Assembly: GCA_038496445.1 (NCBI GenBank)
Contig: JALMLS010000385.1
Coordinates: 294,813-358,812, forward strand
From: Trichosphaerium sp. ATCC 40318
Lineage: Eukaryota > Discosea > Flabellinia > Trichosidae
DNA length: 64,000 bases
Direction of reading: 5' to 3'
The notes under the pieces were generated by a model. It had not been told where the DNA came from and did no database searches. It saw only the letters and a list, made by a program, of their open reading frames with translations. Below, one piece after another: positions 1-11,100 of this stretch. Numbering within the stretch: the stretch's first letter is position 1; each line of letters opens with the position of its first letter. Position numbers and translations under genes: made by a program.

Positions 1-590
1 ACATTTCACGAAATAACCAAACAAATGATAAGTTATATCTTCACGGAACAAATGTTCACATCTATGTTGCTGATGCTGAAACGCCACAGGTGTTCCCTCT
101 TCAAGTATTTGCTCAAGTTACCAGGATACCAAACGAAAAAGATATTAAGATGATACACTTTTTGGGGGTTTACAGACATTCTCAGCTAGTTAATAGTAAC
201 ACTATAAACCTTACTATGCACACCTCTTGATTAACACGAGTTGAATTATGTAGTACGTACAATTTACCAAAAATAAAATATCTGCAGAATGAATTTAGTC
301 TGTCACGTGGATATTTTACAATTTAAAACTATCATCGTTGTGTTGAATCACATACAGAAGTGCCAAGCTAGATCATTTAGAGCTATATAGTACTTTAAAA
401 AGACATCGAACAGCTTTATTCTGGCGCTGTTCAAACTATTCAGTGAATAAGAGCCAACTAAAGAAAAACGAAAGTCATTTCAAATCCATAAGCGCAAACC
501 CAAACTTAGTTTACAGCACCGCAAGTCTTCTCAACACAGTAGAACAAGCCCAGATAGAATTATACTCACAATTGATAAAAAAGTCTCACA
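1..590. other. gene-free 5' stretch upstream of F-box gene
   Basis: I see no convincing coding exon here. The stretch holds one CACGTG palindrome at 304-309 (TCACGTGG context), about 280 bp upstream of the F-box start codon. A short open frame that begins at a GTG near 443 overlaps the next gene out of frame and looks fortuitous. Confidence 0.4.
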
Positions 591-1442
591 ATGATACCAG
601 GCGCTTTGAAAATAACCGCATTACCACAAGAGATGACCCAGTGTATAATATACGCCCTATGTGATAATAACAACGTTAAAAGTACGTTAAAATCACTATC
701 ACGCTTCTCAGTATGTAAGAAATGGCACAACATCGTCTCTGGCGATGCTACATGGATTTCTCTCTACAAAACGCACTACAAGCCTCAAAACTACATAGAC
801 GGCCAGTACTACCCTCCTTTGTTCTCTACAGATAAAAAAAAAGTGGCAGCACCAAACCGACCAACAGATGTTTTGACTTGGAAGCAAAAATTCAAAGCGG
901 AGCATGTGCTTGTTGACAAATTACGATTTAATAGCTTCTTGTCTTTCCATTCGTTTTACTACCTCATTGAGAATAGTAATGCACACTCTAGAGGGTGGAC
1001 AGAGGAAGAATATGACAAGTATTTCATGGAACATGATGATGAAGTACAAAATCATATAGAAACAACACACTCTTTTATAGCAAACGTACTCATTCGTAAA
1101 GAATATTTTGATGCTATGGTATGTCTGTATAAACAGTGGGATTCCTCAGCAAAGTATATGGACGATCATGGCTACTTTACAGATAGCAGACTGGAGTTTG
1201 AGTTCCATACAATCGAGGAGGAAATATTTAGATTACTTTTCTATGATACACCCTTTGATAAGCAAGCTTGGTGTAAGTACTTTATAGCACTTAAGATAGA
1301 ATATCAAAAGTATAAGTTTTATGAACCGTTGCATCCACACGTGTTTGTTGAACATGTCAAAAAGTTTGTTAATGACGATGATGAACTTTTTGACTTGTTA
1401 CCAAGAACAAACAAAGCACATACTGATGGCAATGAATGGTGA
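591..1442 (+). CDS. F-box protein, single exon
   Basis: A 283-residue uninterrupted frame. The N-terminal 50 or so residues look like an F-box: a hydrophobic LPQEM start, then helical stretches ending in SRFSVCKKWHNIV and a Trp-containing segment (ATWISLYKTHY), the usual F-box end. F-box proteins bind Skp1 and present substrates to SCF ubiquitin ligases. The remaining 230 residues are rich in aromatic and acidic residues and show no leucine-rich repeats or other domain I recognise, so the substrate cannot be guessed. The start is the first ATG of the frame; the longer upstream frame is in another phase. Its neighbour at 1806 is a second F-box gene. The role is inferred from the F-box alone. 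Confidence 0.65.
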   Translation: MIPGALKITALPQEMTQCIIYALCDNNNVKSTLKSLSRFSVCKKWHNIVSGDATWISLYKTHYKPQNYIDGQYYPPLFSTDKKKVAAPNRPTDVLTWKQKFKAEHVLVDKLRFNSFLSFHSFYYLIENSNAHSRGWTEEEYDKYFMEHDDEVQNHIETTHSFIANVLIRKEYFDAMVCLYKQWDSSAKYMDDHGYFTDSRLEFEFHTIEEEIFRLLFYDTPFDKQAWCKYFIALKIEYQKYKFYEPLHPHVFVEHVKKFVNDDDELFDLLPRTNKAHTDGNEW

Positions 1443-1714
1443 CTTTACCAAATGCTCATTTTGCTACATAATACCATCATACAGTGTAAGTGGCATACCT
1501 TCAATAAACAATCATATTTCCTACGTTGTACTTCTTTTCACGTTTAATGTGAGGTTGATTATGTCTTCTCTACCATTCATACAACTTATTACTAGTAAGG
1601 CTACTTTATTAGTAGTAGGAAAGTAGTTACAGAAGAACAGTTTGCTGCAACAGCAAACATTTCAAATGCTGTTAACAAAACCACTCTTGGCAGTACAAAG
1701 TGACTTGAAAATAT

Positions 1715-1720
1715 CACGTG
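1715..1720. promoter_or_regulatory. CACGTG palindrome 91 bp upstream of F-box/LRR gene
   Basis: ATCACGTGTT lies in the 363-bp gap between the two F-box genes, 91 bp before the next start codon. It belongs to the window-wide set of CACGTG sites described in the findings. E-box/G-box recognition by bHLH or bZIP proteins is established for this hexamer; its function here is inferred. Confidence 0.4.
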
Positions 1721-1805
1721 TTTCAAAAAAAAAACCTATCAAGGATTTATCTTATTCGTTTATCTTTGTTGACTGTTTTTGAACCATTGTCTATCTACAA
1801 ATTGA

Positions 1806-2717
1806 ATGGGTTCTACGATATCAAACACAGTTACAAACGTTATTAGCTTGTTAGCTAAAAAAAAGCTGTTAGACCTTCCAACAGAGATACTAGCGCATTT
1901 GCTCAAGTTTATAGATCGTGCTGATCGATTTAGTGTTTCTCAAAGCTGTAGACGGTTATCAGACATCATACGTTACCATGTTGGATACAATTACATTGCC
2001 ATTGACTCGACATCATCTTGTTCTCGGCTACAGGGAAGTCCCCTTCTCAAAAACACAAGAATATCACTAGCAGGGTTCAAACAGGCAAGAAATGATGATC
2101 TCAGATATCTTTCTGGTGTTCATGAGCTATTTCTTTATCGGAACGAGTATATCACAGATTTAACATGTATACAAGGTGTTCGTTATTTGTTACTGTTTGA
2201 TTGCCCGAATATCAGTGACAACGGTATAGTAGCAGTTGCTAAACATCTCAAGGAATTGTATATGAGCGGCGCGCCTAAAGTGACATCTATAGGTATGAAA
2301 GCACTCTCTGGAGTACCAAATATCCATCTGCCAAGCTCTAAAGTGACAGATGATGTGTTGGTAGAGTTATCTGGAGCACACACAATCAACTTAGGTCTTT
2401 GTAAACTCATAACAGATGAAGGTATTTCTGCCTTGGCTGGTGTACATACAATAGACTTGACTTTGACAAGAGTGACAGATAAAGGAGTCCATGCTTTAGC
2501 TGTTGCTGGCGTGCACAACATCAACCTTTCTTATTGTACGAGAATCACTGTTGCTTGTATGAAAAGTCTTGCTAATGCTCACACTATTGATCTATCGTAT
2601 ACACATGCAACAGATGACTGGCTTGCTCCTCTTTCTAACATCAAGGTGCTAAAACTACTGGGTTGCGAAAACATCTCAAGGAAAGTAATTATCAAAGGAG
2701 TAAAGATCAGTTACTAG
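1806..2717 (+). CDS. F-box/LRR protein with HTIDLS-type repeats
   Basis: A 303-residue single-exon gene. Residues about 20-60 form the F-box (LLDLPTEILAHLLKFI, then a CRRLSDIIR helix). From about residue 85 there are roughly eight short leucine-rich repeats of 21-25 residues with the pattern (G/A)-(V/A)-H-x-(I/L)-x-L-(S/x)-x-(C/T)-x-(I/V)-T-D-x-G-(I/V)-x-A-L-A. Examples are HTIDLTLTRVTDKGVHALA and HNINLSYCTRIT. Such repeats are common in F-box/LRR genes of protists and of large amoeba viruses. The expected role is substrate recognition by an SCF ubiquitin ligase. Two decayed relatives of the repeat family lie at 2776-3421 and 18649-19370. The frame is intact here, so this is probably the functional member. 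Confidence 0.75.
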   Translation: MGSTISNTVTNVISLLAKKKLLDLPTEILAHLLKFIDRADRFSVSQSCRRLSDIIRYHVGYNYIAIDSTSSCSRLQGSPLLKNTRISLAGFKQARNDDLRYLSGVHELFLYRNEYITDLTCIQGVRYLLLFDCPNISDNGIVAVAKHLKELYMSGAPKVTSIGMKALSGVPNIHLPSSKVTDDVLVELSGAHTINLGLCKLITDEGISALAGVHTIDLTLTRVTDKGVHALAVAGVHNINLSYCTRITVACMKSLANAHTIDLSYTHATDDWLAPLSNIKVLKLLGCENISRKVIIKGVKISY

Positions 2718-2775
2718 TTGTAGCTAATAACTTAGTAAACATTATAAGTTAGCCTTTCTTTTTTAGAAGTTACAA

Positions 2776-3421
2776 ATGGAAAGCAACGTGCCTAACACGC
2801 ATCCCTTTGATCTCAGTTCACTCCCTGTTGAAGCAATCGTTCATATCCTTAAATGTGGGACGTACGCCCTTCGTTTAGGGCAGACTTGCCTTTATTGAGT
2901 GATGCCGTAATCATGTCGGCTATGATAATATCCAACTTCAAGCGAATCTATGATAAAACTGCTGTCAGGCCTTTACTTCAGAATACACGCATTTCGCTTC
3001 GAAATATTACACTGGTGGCATTACATTGACTTGAGATAAACTGATGTTGGTGATGAGGGGCTTAAAGCACTTTCTGGCGTTCACACCATCTGTTTGAGGC
3101 AATGTAGAGGAATAACAGATGAAGGTATCAAGGCTTTGGCTGGTGTACATGCTATTACCGAAACAATCTCTGGTGTAACAGATGAAGGGTAAAAGGCGCT
3201 ATCAGGAGTACACTGTAGAGCTACCTATTGTGACTCGATCACTGATAAAGGCATCAAAGCACTGGTTGGTGCACATAGTATTAATTTGGCAGCTGCTCTG
3301 GTATAACAGATGACGGTTTATATGCTTTAGTTGGACTACGTTGCCTTAGAATACATGATTGTGTTAACGTGTCCTGGAAATGCAGAGCAACGTTAGGCGA
3401 AAGAGGTGTGAAAGAATTCTA
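2776..3421 (+). pseudogene. decayed F-box/LRR paralogue
   Basis: Starts with an ATG and an F-box-like segment (SLPVEAIVHILKC), then meets a stop at about 2896. LRR-like pieces continue in changing frames: GDEGLKALSGVHTICLRQC, GITDEGIKALAGVHAI, then VTDEG followed directly by a stop codon (about 3187-3191), then SITDKGIKALVGAHSINLA. Several stops and frame changes break the frame. The sequence clearly comes from the same repeat family as the intact gene just upstream (59 bp away), so a tandem duplication followed by decay is the simplest reading. An intron explanation was considered, but stops fall within conserved repeat units. Confidence 0.7.
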
Positions 3422-3840
3422 AATAGATATTTTCAATAAAAGTTACTTTACAATTAAACATTTGTGCATGTAGTAGAAAATAGACGTTTGTGCAAAGCGA
3501 CAACCTTACACAACAACTGTTATGATACTTTTGGAAAGGTTGTATGGGCTTGGATTATACCGACAAAGAAATGACAATCAAACGTTTCAATGAAGTGTTT
3601 TTTTTTAAATTATTTGTTTTGTGCACAAGAAACGACATACGTCGCTCCTATTTTAAAGTTTGGTGTCTTTTTTTTGTTTGTGTTGTTTGATGAGTAACTC
3701 CTTTAATAAGATGTTAATAGAAGTGCTCAGGATTCGACTTGGATGCATCACCAGTTGTATCAGTATACATATCCTACAAAAAAAAATTACTAATTACAAT
3801 CATGTTGAATGCACGTGATACAGTTCTATTCGCTCAAATC
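3422..3840. other. intergenic stretch, no gene seen
   Basis: Contains homopolymer-rich DNA, an AATAAA at 3434-3439 that could serve as a polyadenylation signal, and one CACGTG at 3812-3817. No coding exon is supported. Confidence 0.3.
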
Positions 3841-4152
3841 CTACTTATTTATACGCCCACAGAAATACGGTACGTTTATGTCGCTTATAAAAACAGTATT
3901 TTGAGGGGCGGAGGGCAAAAAAAAGGAAGGATTTGCATGAATAGAAGTGAAGTTTAAGCAGCTTTGTTTTCGAATGTAGTATCGTACCATGTCATCAGTA
4001 TCAACATCATCGCTATCTACTATATCTACAGATGATTCCTCTATAGTCTTCTGAGTAGAAGGAGGAGCAGGAGGTACATAAGATAGTGAATCAGGTGGTT
4101 CAGCTCTAAGCGGCTGAAGTGGATCATCTTGAGGTTTGCCATACTTTTCCAT
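3841..4152 (-). CDS. proline-rich acidic hypothetical protein or exon
   Basis: An open frame of up to 103 codons on the minus strand. Its first 60 residues are Pro-rich and then acidic (PPAPPSTQKT, then DIVDSDDVDTDDM), like the cytoplasmic tail of a membrane protein. Directly upstream, at about 4200-4290, another frame reads as a hydrophobic segment that could splice into it. It lies 320 bp beyond the end of the Frizzled-CRD gene on the same strand. It could be a separate small gene or an alternative 3' end of that gene. I recognise no family. Confidence 0.3.
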   Translation of the reverse strand: MEKYGKPQDDPLQPLRAEPPDSLSYVPPAPPSTQKTIEESSVDIVDSDDVDTDDMVRYYIRKQSCLNFTSIHANPSFFLPSAPQNTVFISDINVPYFCGRINK

Positions 4153-4472
4153 TTCAGTGTAACGAACACTATCAAGTACAAGTCAGAAGAAATCAAAATC
4201 AAATAGCACAATTTAAGGTAGAAAATATTGAGTAAAAACACCTTGCGACTAAAGCGCATATTTGCACAATAGGCACAAGAAACACTCATAACTTGTTTCC
4301 CTGTTCAGTAAAATAATAAACCGATCATATAGTTACATGCTACCAAGTATAATTTACGAAAATGGTAGCGTGTAACTGCACAGATATACAATATTAAACT
4401 CAATGAACTTATAGTCCAAAACAGAAGTCACAAAATGAGATAAAATAAAAAACTTCAAACATTAAAAACGCA

Positions 4473-6797
4473 CTAAAGATCGTCATCGTTCTCGACACGG
4501 TGATATGCCTACATAAAATATTATTGCTTTAATTACAAGCTATACTTACGCTATTATAGAATTTTCCTTTAGAATTCTTGGCACATGCACAATACAAGAA
4601 AATACTCAATAAAATGAGAATTACTATTGCTATGCTAATAATCATAACAAGTCCTAATGTACTGAACATAGGCGGTTTACTAGGCTTTACTAATGATAAA
4701 GGTGTTAGTATACGTATTTACCATTACTAAGTATGTCATTCAAGTTAAATCACGTGTTGTGTAACTGAAAAAAACCAGAAAAATTGAGCGAGGTTTTGAC
4801 ATGCATGTTTTAACTTGAACGACACTCAATAACCAACTTAAACATTCTTTACCTTCATGGTTCTTATTTTCTACACTGACAGCTTGTACACCCTTCTTTA
4901 GAAGGTCCTCTAATAGTAAAGAAATAAGAAAAAAATAAGAAAATCCTTGTAAGTCCCAAAATGTGCTTACCTTTTCTTGACTCATAGTTTGATACAGCAG
5001 CAGTTGCTGCATTATCTGCTGTTCTACCTGCTGGTAGTAAATTATCTACAAATCCTATGACTATTACAGCTTCAACAGCACGCTTGCTTGTAGAACAATG
5101 CGTTAAGATAAAAGCTGCTGCTGCATCTTTAGGATCAATCAACGATAGTACAAGTGCCTCAGCACCAATAAAGCACTCGCTCATCGATACAGACACAAGA
5201 AACCTCTGATTTATCTGGAAGAAAACTAGGGTTAATTCGAAGTGTTTCAATATTAACTCACCAAACCAGAAGCTATTGGTTGCTTTGTTGCAGTTGGAGG
5301 CACGGATGTTGGTGTTTCAGTTGTTGGAGATATGGTAGTTGGAGGTTTCGTTGGAACCTCTGTTGTTGGAGCATCAGTTGTAGGAGCCTCAGTGGTTGGC
5401 GCTTCACTTGTAGGAGCATCAGTTGTTGGTGCATCTGTGGTCGGCGCGTCCGTTGTTGGAGCATCTGTTGTAGGCGTATCGGTGGTAGGAGATTTAGTTG
5501 GAACCTCTGTTGTTGGAGCATCAGTTGTAGGAGCTCCAGTAGTTGGTGGTTTAGTTGAAGGAGCATCTGTGGTTGGAGAATCAGTCTACAGTACGATTAG
5601 ATAATAAATGATAACATTATGATGTACCACAGTAGCTGGAGCAACAGTAGTATTTGCAGGCGTTGGAGCAACAGGAGCAATAGTAGTATTTGCAGGCGTT
5701 GGCTCAGCAGTTACATTTGTGGGTGTTGGCGCATCAGTAACGTTTGGGTTAGTTGGAATCTTAGATTCAACTATTTACGATTAGAAATGTTGGAAAAGGT
5801 GTGAACATTGATAGACGTACTACAAGGATATGTAAAGCCGTTGACAGTAACATTAGATTCAGGAAATGTTGGTACAGTATTGTTTCCATCAAGTATTGAT
5901 ACACCCGAACAGTTTGTAAGGAAGGACAACTGTTCATTAGCTTGCTCTGACAAAAAAGAGTAAGGTTCATTTCATAGAACAAACAATGCAATTGGTACCA
6001 TTAAGAAGAGAAATGAGGTCCGGACACACATCTGCGAAGTGGTCACATGCGCTTTTGCACATTGGTTCACCAACCAAAACTAGGTAAAAAAGTGAGAACA
6101 TGCACCAATATTTATCTAATTACCTTGTGGATTGTCAAGACATTTCGGACTGAGGGTTGAGCAAACCAACTCGGTGAACACTTCAAGACAACCTGGTGAT
6201 TGTGATGCAACCTGGGTCGCCACAGGGAGTAGGTCCGTTAATGACGTTGAATAGACATCATCCTAAACTACTCGTGAGTATTGATATTCAAACGTAGTGG
6301 ATATAATGACATACAAGAGTATTGTTACCCAAAGTAAAGACACCATTTGAGAAATTACCAACAAAAGAAGAACAAAAGTCCTTTGCTACTTGAGGAGCGT
6401 CCTCGAAACTGCGACATTCACCAAAGGCTTCCTTGGGATTACTCATGGGAGTTGGTTCGCTAGTGACATTTGCTGGAGCTGGAGCAACAGTGGTGTTCGC
6501 TTGCGCTGGAGCGGATGGAGCGATAGTAGTGTTTGCTTGTACTGGAGCAGAAGGTGCGATAGTAGTATTTGCTTGTACTGGAGCGGATGGAGCAATAGTA
6601 GTGTTTGCTTGTACTGGAGCAGAAGGAGCAATAGTAGTATTTGCTTGTACTGGAGCAGATGGAGCAATAGTAGTGTTCGCTTGTACTGGAGCAGATGGAG
6701 CAATAGTAGTGTTTGACACTGTTGGTGTATCAGTATCGTTAGATTCAACGTCACGCTTGTACCCATAGTCACCATTAAAACCTAAGTTAACAATCAT
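4473..6797 (-). CDS. single-pass membrane protein with Frizzled-type Cys-rich domain
   Basis: A multi-exon minus-strand gene. In order it encodes: an Asn/Pro/Ala repeat region with six near-identical NTTIAPSAPVQA units (about 6480-6720); a cysteine-rich domain (about 6430-5830) containing CLEVFTELVCSTLSPKC and then MCKSACDHFADVC, the spacing of a Frizzled/Fz CRD; a Pro/Thr stalk of TTDAPTT units (about 5740-5280); a 100-residue module with STSKR; a transmembrane helix (about 4670-4600, LGLVMIISIAIVILILLSIF); and a short acidic tail ending VENDDDL (stop at 4473-4475). Fz CRDs bind Wnt or lipid ligands in animals, and amoebozoans have many Fz-like proteins. There is no seven-helix bundle, so this is a single-pass protein. 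The first exon with the expected signal peptide was not identified, so the 6797 boundary is provisional. Confidence 0.65.
5280..5604 (-). repeat. Thr/Pro-rich coding minisatellite (TTDAPTT)
   Basis: Coding repeat inside the Frizzled-CRD gene. The unit is about 24 bp, encoding APTTDAPTT variants with TEVPTKP interruptions. It would form an extended, O-glycosylated stalk. Opposite-strand frames reading VVGASVVGAS are products of the repeat, not genes. Confidence 0.8.
6480..6720 (-). repeat. 36-bp coding tandem repeat (NTTIAPSAPVQA)
   Basis: Six to seven units of 36 bp with few mismatches, each encoding NTTIAPSAPVQA or a close variant. Each unit carries an N-x-T sequon, so the region is probably heavily N- and O-glycosylated. 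The near-identity of the units suggests recent expansion or homogenisation. Confidence 0.85.
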
Positions 6798-8180
6798 TTA
6801 AAAACCGGTTTTGTGCCTTTATGAACTTTTTCACGCACCACTAAATACCTGAATAGGTAACGGTTTCGAGTAGGAATTCGATATTCGTACCGTGATACTA
6901 TTCAAAGTACTAGGTCTAGAGTAGACAAGGTGTAACATCCTGAACAAATATTAGAGTTTTCACGTGATGTATTCGACGGTACCATGATGTAAGAGGTTGT
7001 ACAGTAGGTGCAGGGTGTGTGAGAGGTTCAACACATAAAGTTGAACTTGCGCAATCGCTTCCAAGCACAATATTGTCAGCAGCTGTATCTGTGCGCTGTT
7101 GCTGGCGTGTGGTACTAATTTGTAGGTTCAGTTCCTCCACTGCGCTCTCTAATGAGGAAATATCAACCTCCTTTTTATTTTGGTTAGACACAAATAGTAT
7201 GCTTTTAAAGTTCTAGCGACATGCAAAATCGCACCCATAAAATAGATTCACTGGCGGGAAGAGTTATAAACGCAGTTTCGAGAAAGTTTGTGTTGCGCGT
7301 GAGAGATGATGCCGTAGTTGACGCCAAGATTACAATGGCGATTATCTGATGCGGTTTAGTAAACAAGCGATGTTATTGGTAAAAAGGACAAAAGAATTGA
7401 AATACGAACCGCCAATTGTAATAGACCTGACATGGCGACCTGTATGTCGCGGTATTGTACTAGTGAACAGACTTGACACTCAGTGGCTTAAAGGCGAATA
7501 TGCTCACTGTCACTGACACACTCTCTAGGAATGAACGCACTAGTGCGAAGTCGAACAACCTAACCTGTGGTTTGGGATTTTCAATGAAAGTGATCTTAAT
7601 CTCTTGTTTTTGCAATCTCTCAATCAGTGCAAGTTGTAAACGTGATACAAACCAAGGATTACGCTCTAGTACTTTGACCCAAACAATGAAGCCACGATCA
7701 GTGAGACTTTTCAAGATTAAGGCAACCACATGAAGCTTACTGAGTCAGTTTCCTAAAATAAACTACACGAGGGATCGTACTAGTCGTGTTATTGTTTTGA
7801 CAGTTTTTGTTCCCCAAAAACAAATACTCAACGCCAAAAGTTGCCGATTAATGTCGTTTGCCTTTACAAGGGTTATATCTCTGTAGAAGCACGGCAGCGA
7901 ACCTCCAAAAACTGTATGGAAAAGCAAAAAGGGAGTTTTGAGCCAGAGTCATCTGGAGGTACGTGCTACATATTTAACAGTATATAAGCGCATGTCAAAA
8001 CATTTGTGTTAACGCCACACGCACATTGTAGAGACACGAATAGCACCTCTCTCGACGCTATGTGCACTCATTTCTGGCGAATTAGAACAAAATACAGACG
8101 CGATTCTACAATTGTGGGCAACGCGGTTGTATCTATCTCGTTTTGTATCCGGCGTACGCTATTTTACACTAAAATTCGTC
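6798..8180. other. poorly resolved stretch between Frizzled-CRD gene and pats1
   Basis: The missing 5' exon of the Frizzled-CRD gene probably lies here. A minus-strand segment at 6916-7191 (coiled, Gln/Ser-rich) and another at 7460-7729 stay open, but neither starts with a convincing ATG in frame nor matches a family I know. The stretch includes CACGTG at 6961-6966. The upstream region of the pats1-like gene (7740-8180) shows nothing coding. Confidence 0.3.
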
Positions 8181-11100
8181 ATGCGTGCTTATAAAAAGCA
8201 GGATTCAGACAGCAAAAGACGCAAGCAAAAATCTGCTTTTGATTTTATTACCCACTTCCTGAGTACTGTACCATCAAAGAAACTAAGCCGTAAGGAGAAT
8301 CGCGCTTTGAGAAGGGTACGGATTTTCTAGCCATTCATCTTCCTAAATAGTAATACCCTTGTTCCCTTAGCTATTGGATACAATGAACAGGGATAGATTA
8401 TCATTTTCGACTAGAAATGTACAATTTCCCTTGTTGTACCCAGGCGAAGAAATATCTAATGAACGTCAAGGCACGTGATACGAAACAATAAAGCAAAAAA
8501 AAAAATCAGAACATGTGAAGATATGTTTTTCTCCTGTCTTGCTTACTTATCTATAGACATTGAATTTAAGCTTAAAGATAATTGGATACGTGGTAGAGTA
8601 TCGAGTACAAACTTCAGGTTTATATTTGTGGCATCGCAGGGCGTTTATTCTTTGACAGAACCAAACACCTCAAAGTTTGTGTTTATCGTACGAATTTTTT
8701 TTTCAACTGACATCTTTGACTTTTGTGTCTTATGAATTTTTGTATAGCGCTCTTTCTTTTATCAAGATATACACAGAGTTACTATGCCTTCAACAACTGA
8801 ACTGTTTATTATAACTAAATCATTTACAACTATTTATATTCGCACATCAAAGCCAGTTATAAGACTTCTTGAAGGTATTGAAATCAAATTTGCCAAGTAC
8901 TTACACTATATTAGTCGACTTAAGAACACGTCTTGAAGATCAGGGCCAAGGGCATGTTACTCGCCTAATGCAGTTAAAATTGTACGAAACTACATTATTT
9001 TTGTTCAAAATATTGATAAGTTTTGTTTTAGATGTAAAAGACTTTCTCCACCGATAAGTTCGCCTTATGTTCCAGCTAAGGAGTTTAAGAGAATGCATAT
9101 AAAATTTGAAGTTGGTCAATGGCGTATTATAAATAGAGCGTACAACTTGTCAAGATTCATTGGTGATGTATGTCACTTCTTCTATGCTTGTTCCTCTTGC
9201 TTATTATTTTGTAGAATTGTATGGTTTTGCCTTTTGTCACACCAGATACGATGATACTAGAAACGGGTAAACACCGAAAGTATGTGATACTTCTTACCTT
9301 TTATTCTTTAACCACTTCCATCTTTAATCTTCTACTAGACCTCAAGGTATAGTACCATACCTCACATGGGCGTCGGTACAATTTTTTTTTATTTCCATGG
9401 AACCACAATCAATATTTACACTTTGTTAAAACTAGCCATCTGGTGGCTGCTTATTCCGAGATGCATCTCCGAGAGCAATTCGTATAGGCGAGCGTGTTTC
9501 TCTAAATAACAAAACAATGTATAAACTACTATCTAATTGCAACGCCAGTAACCTTGCAAAACCACCAGCAATGTAAGCATAGCCAAATCACTATTGCCTT
9601 AGTTGACCTTGCTGTAGGAGAGGTCAACATTTTATATTCTCAGTTGATGACGGTGATACACAGCTAATTAACCAAGCGTACAACAGATACAATCCGTTCA
9701 TGGAGACAACAAACACTTTAGCACCAGACTGGACGCCTAAAGTTCTACAGAATACGTGGTCAATCACTGATACTACATATCAATATAACCGTTTGTTAAA
9801 TGTATCAAAGAGCTCGCACAGTAGAAATGCGCTTCGGAAAGGCATAATGAGATTAAGTGGTAATGACTTCTAAAAAATCAGTAACAAGTTTTGATTTTTT
9901 TAACTTTTCATAGATACTCGTATTAGGACTCTCTTAAACATATCGATTGAGATAGCAACTTGCCTTAGTTCTCGCGCAAATGCAATAGTTCAAGCTCCAG
10001 ATGGAGAAGTAACAGCACAGTTAGTACGTAGCATTAGCTGTCAAAAAAAACCTCTCGGAATATTTGTTTGTACTTTTTTTAATTACATATTGTTTAGGTT
10101 TGCTTGGCACAGATTCTTATTGATCCTTATTTCCGTACATACCGTGGTATCCTTGTTTTGATAGATAAAGAATGGAATAGTCTATGCCTTTCTGCAAGAG
10201 CTCTTCCACGTAATTATGAAGTAGCTTTCTTGCAGTTTGTTGAAAGCATATGGTACTGCAATATACCTCTTTTCTCTATCTAATACTCATGGAATATTAT
10301 AAGGCAAATACAACGTCATTTTCCAGATGCTTTTGAGTATAATGAACAGTTCCTTATTGAATTAATGCGTGCTGTAAATTCTGGATTATTCAACGAACTT
10401 ATTTTTATTCCACATGTACACCCACTATTTTTATTTGCCTTTTTTTCTCCATCACGTGTTAGCAACGAATTAATGTCTTTAGAGACAACGAAAGAATATG
10501 AAGCTACATACGCACTCTATGTCTGTAGTGAACTACTTTTTTATGTCTTCTGTACTCCTTAGATGTACAAACCCACTCTATGCTGGAATGGATGCGTATC
10601 CTGATATCATAAAAGATATTAAACCATTACAACGTGTGGCTTTATGGGAGAGATACTATTTAGGACCTGACCCAAATACACCGTACGCAATTTTATCTAC
10701 TATATCTCCACAATGTGGGTAGTTGGCTGCTTGAGTATTACTAAGTGAGTGTAGGTTGCTATCACCTAGTCGTTTGAAGCATTATAAGACCAGTAAAGGA
10801 GCTGGTTCACCTTATCTAAGAGGAAGAGTGATGCCATTCAGCTCATCACATTTTGTAAATTTATCTTACTTGTCACTGCAAGATATAACAAATGAACAGT
10901 TGGTTTGTGTCAATGAGACTCAGCCATTCGAATACACAAAGTATGATTATTTTTTGACATCTTCAAAAACCCTTTACTTAGTACTAACAATTTCGTTGTT
11001 TTAGGGAGTTGTATGCTCACAATAATCTATTGAGTGCTACAAAGGCAAAGAAAGACCGCGTAAGAAAACGATGGCCAGCTCTGTTTTCAAAACTAACTTC

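Noticed and set aside
1806-2717. Insertion of giant-virus DNA as source of the F-box/LRR gene
   Set aside because: The repeat style is shared by viruses and protists; no capsid, polymerase or other viral hallmark gene occurs nearby, so viral origin is not supported here.
5280-5604. Plus-strand open frames rich in VVGAS and CWSIS
   Set aside because: They are opposite-strand readings of the Thr/Pro coding repeat of the Frizzled-CRD gene; composition follows from the repeat and they lack starts, domains or splice context.
6390-6768. Plus-strand frames with repeated CLYWSRWSNSS or VVFACTGA units
   Set aside because: Shadows of the NTTIAPSAPVQA repeat on the minus strand.
7460-7733. Overlapping open frames on both strands of about 87-90 codons
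   Set aside because: The minus-strand one is protein-like but begins at GTG, and the ATG nearby is in another frame; no family match. Mentioned only as part of an unresolved stretch.
8181-10722. A stand-alone myotubularin gene separate from the ROCO gene
   Set aside because: The apparent stop at about 10720 falls inside a 36-nt GT-AG intron, and the frame continues directly into the LRR region; the domain order is that of PATS1.
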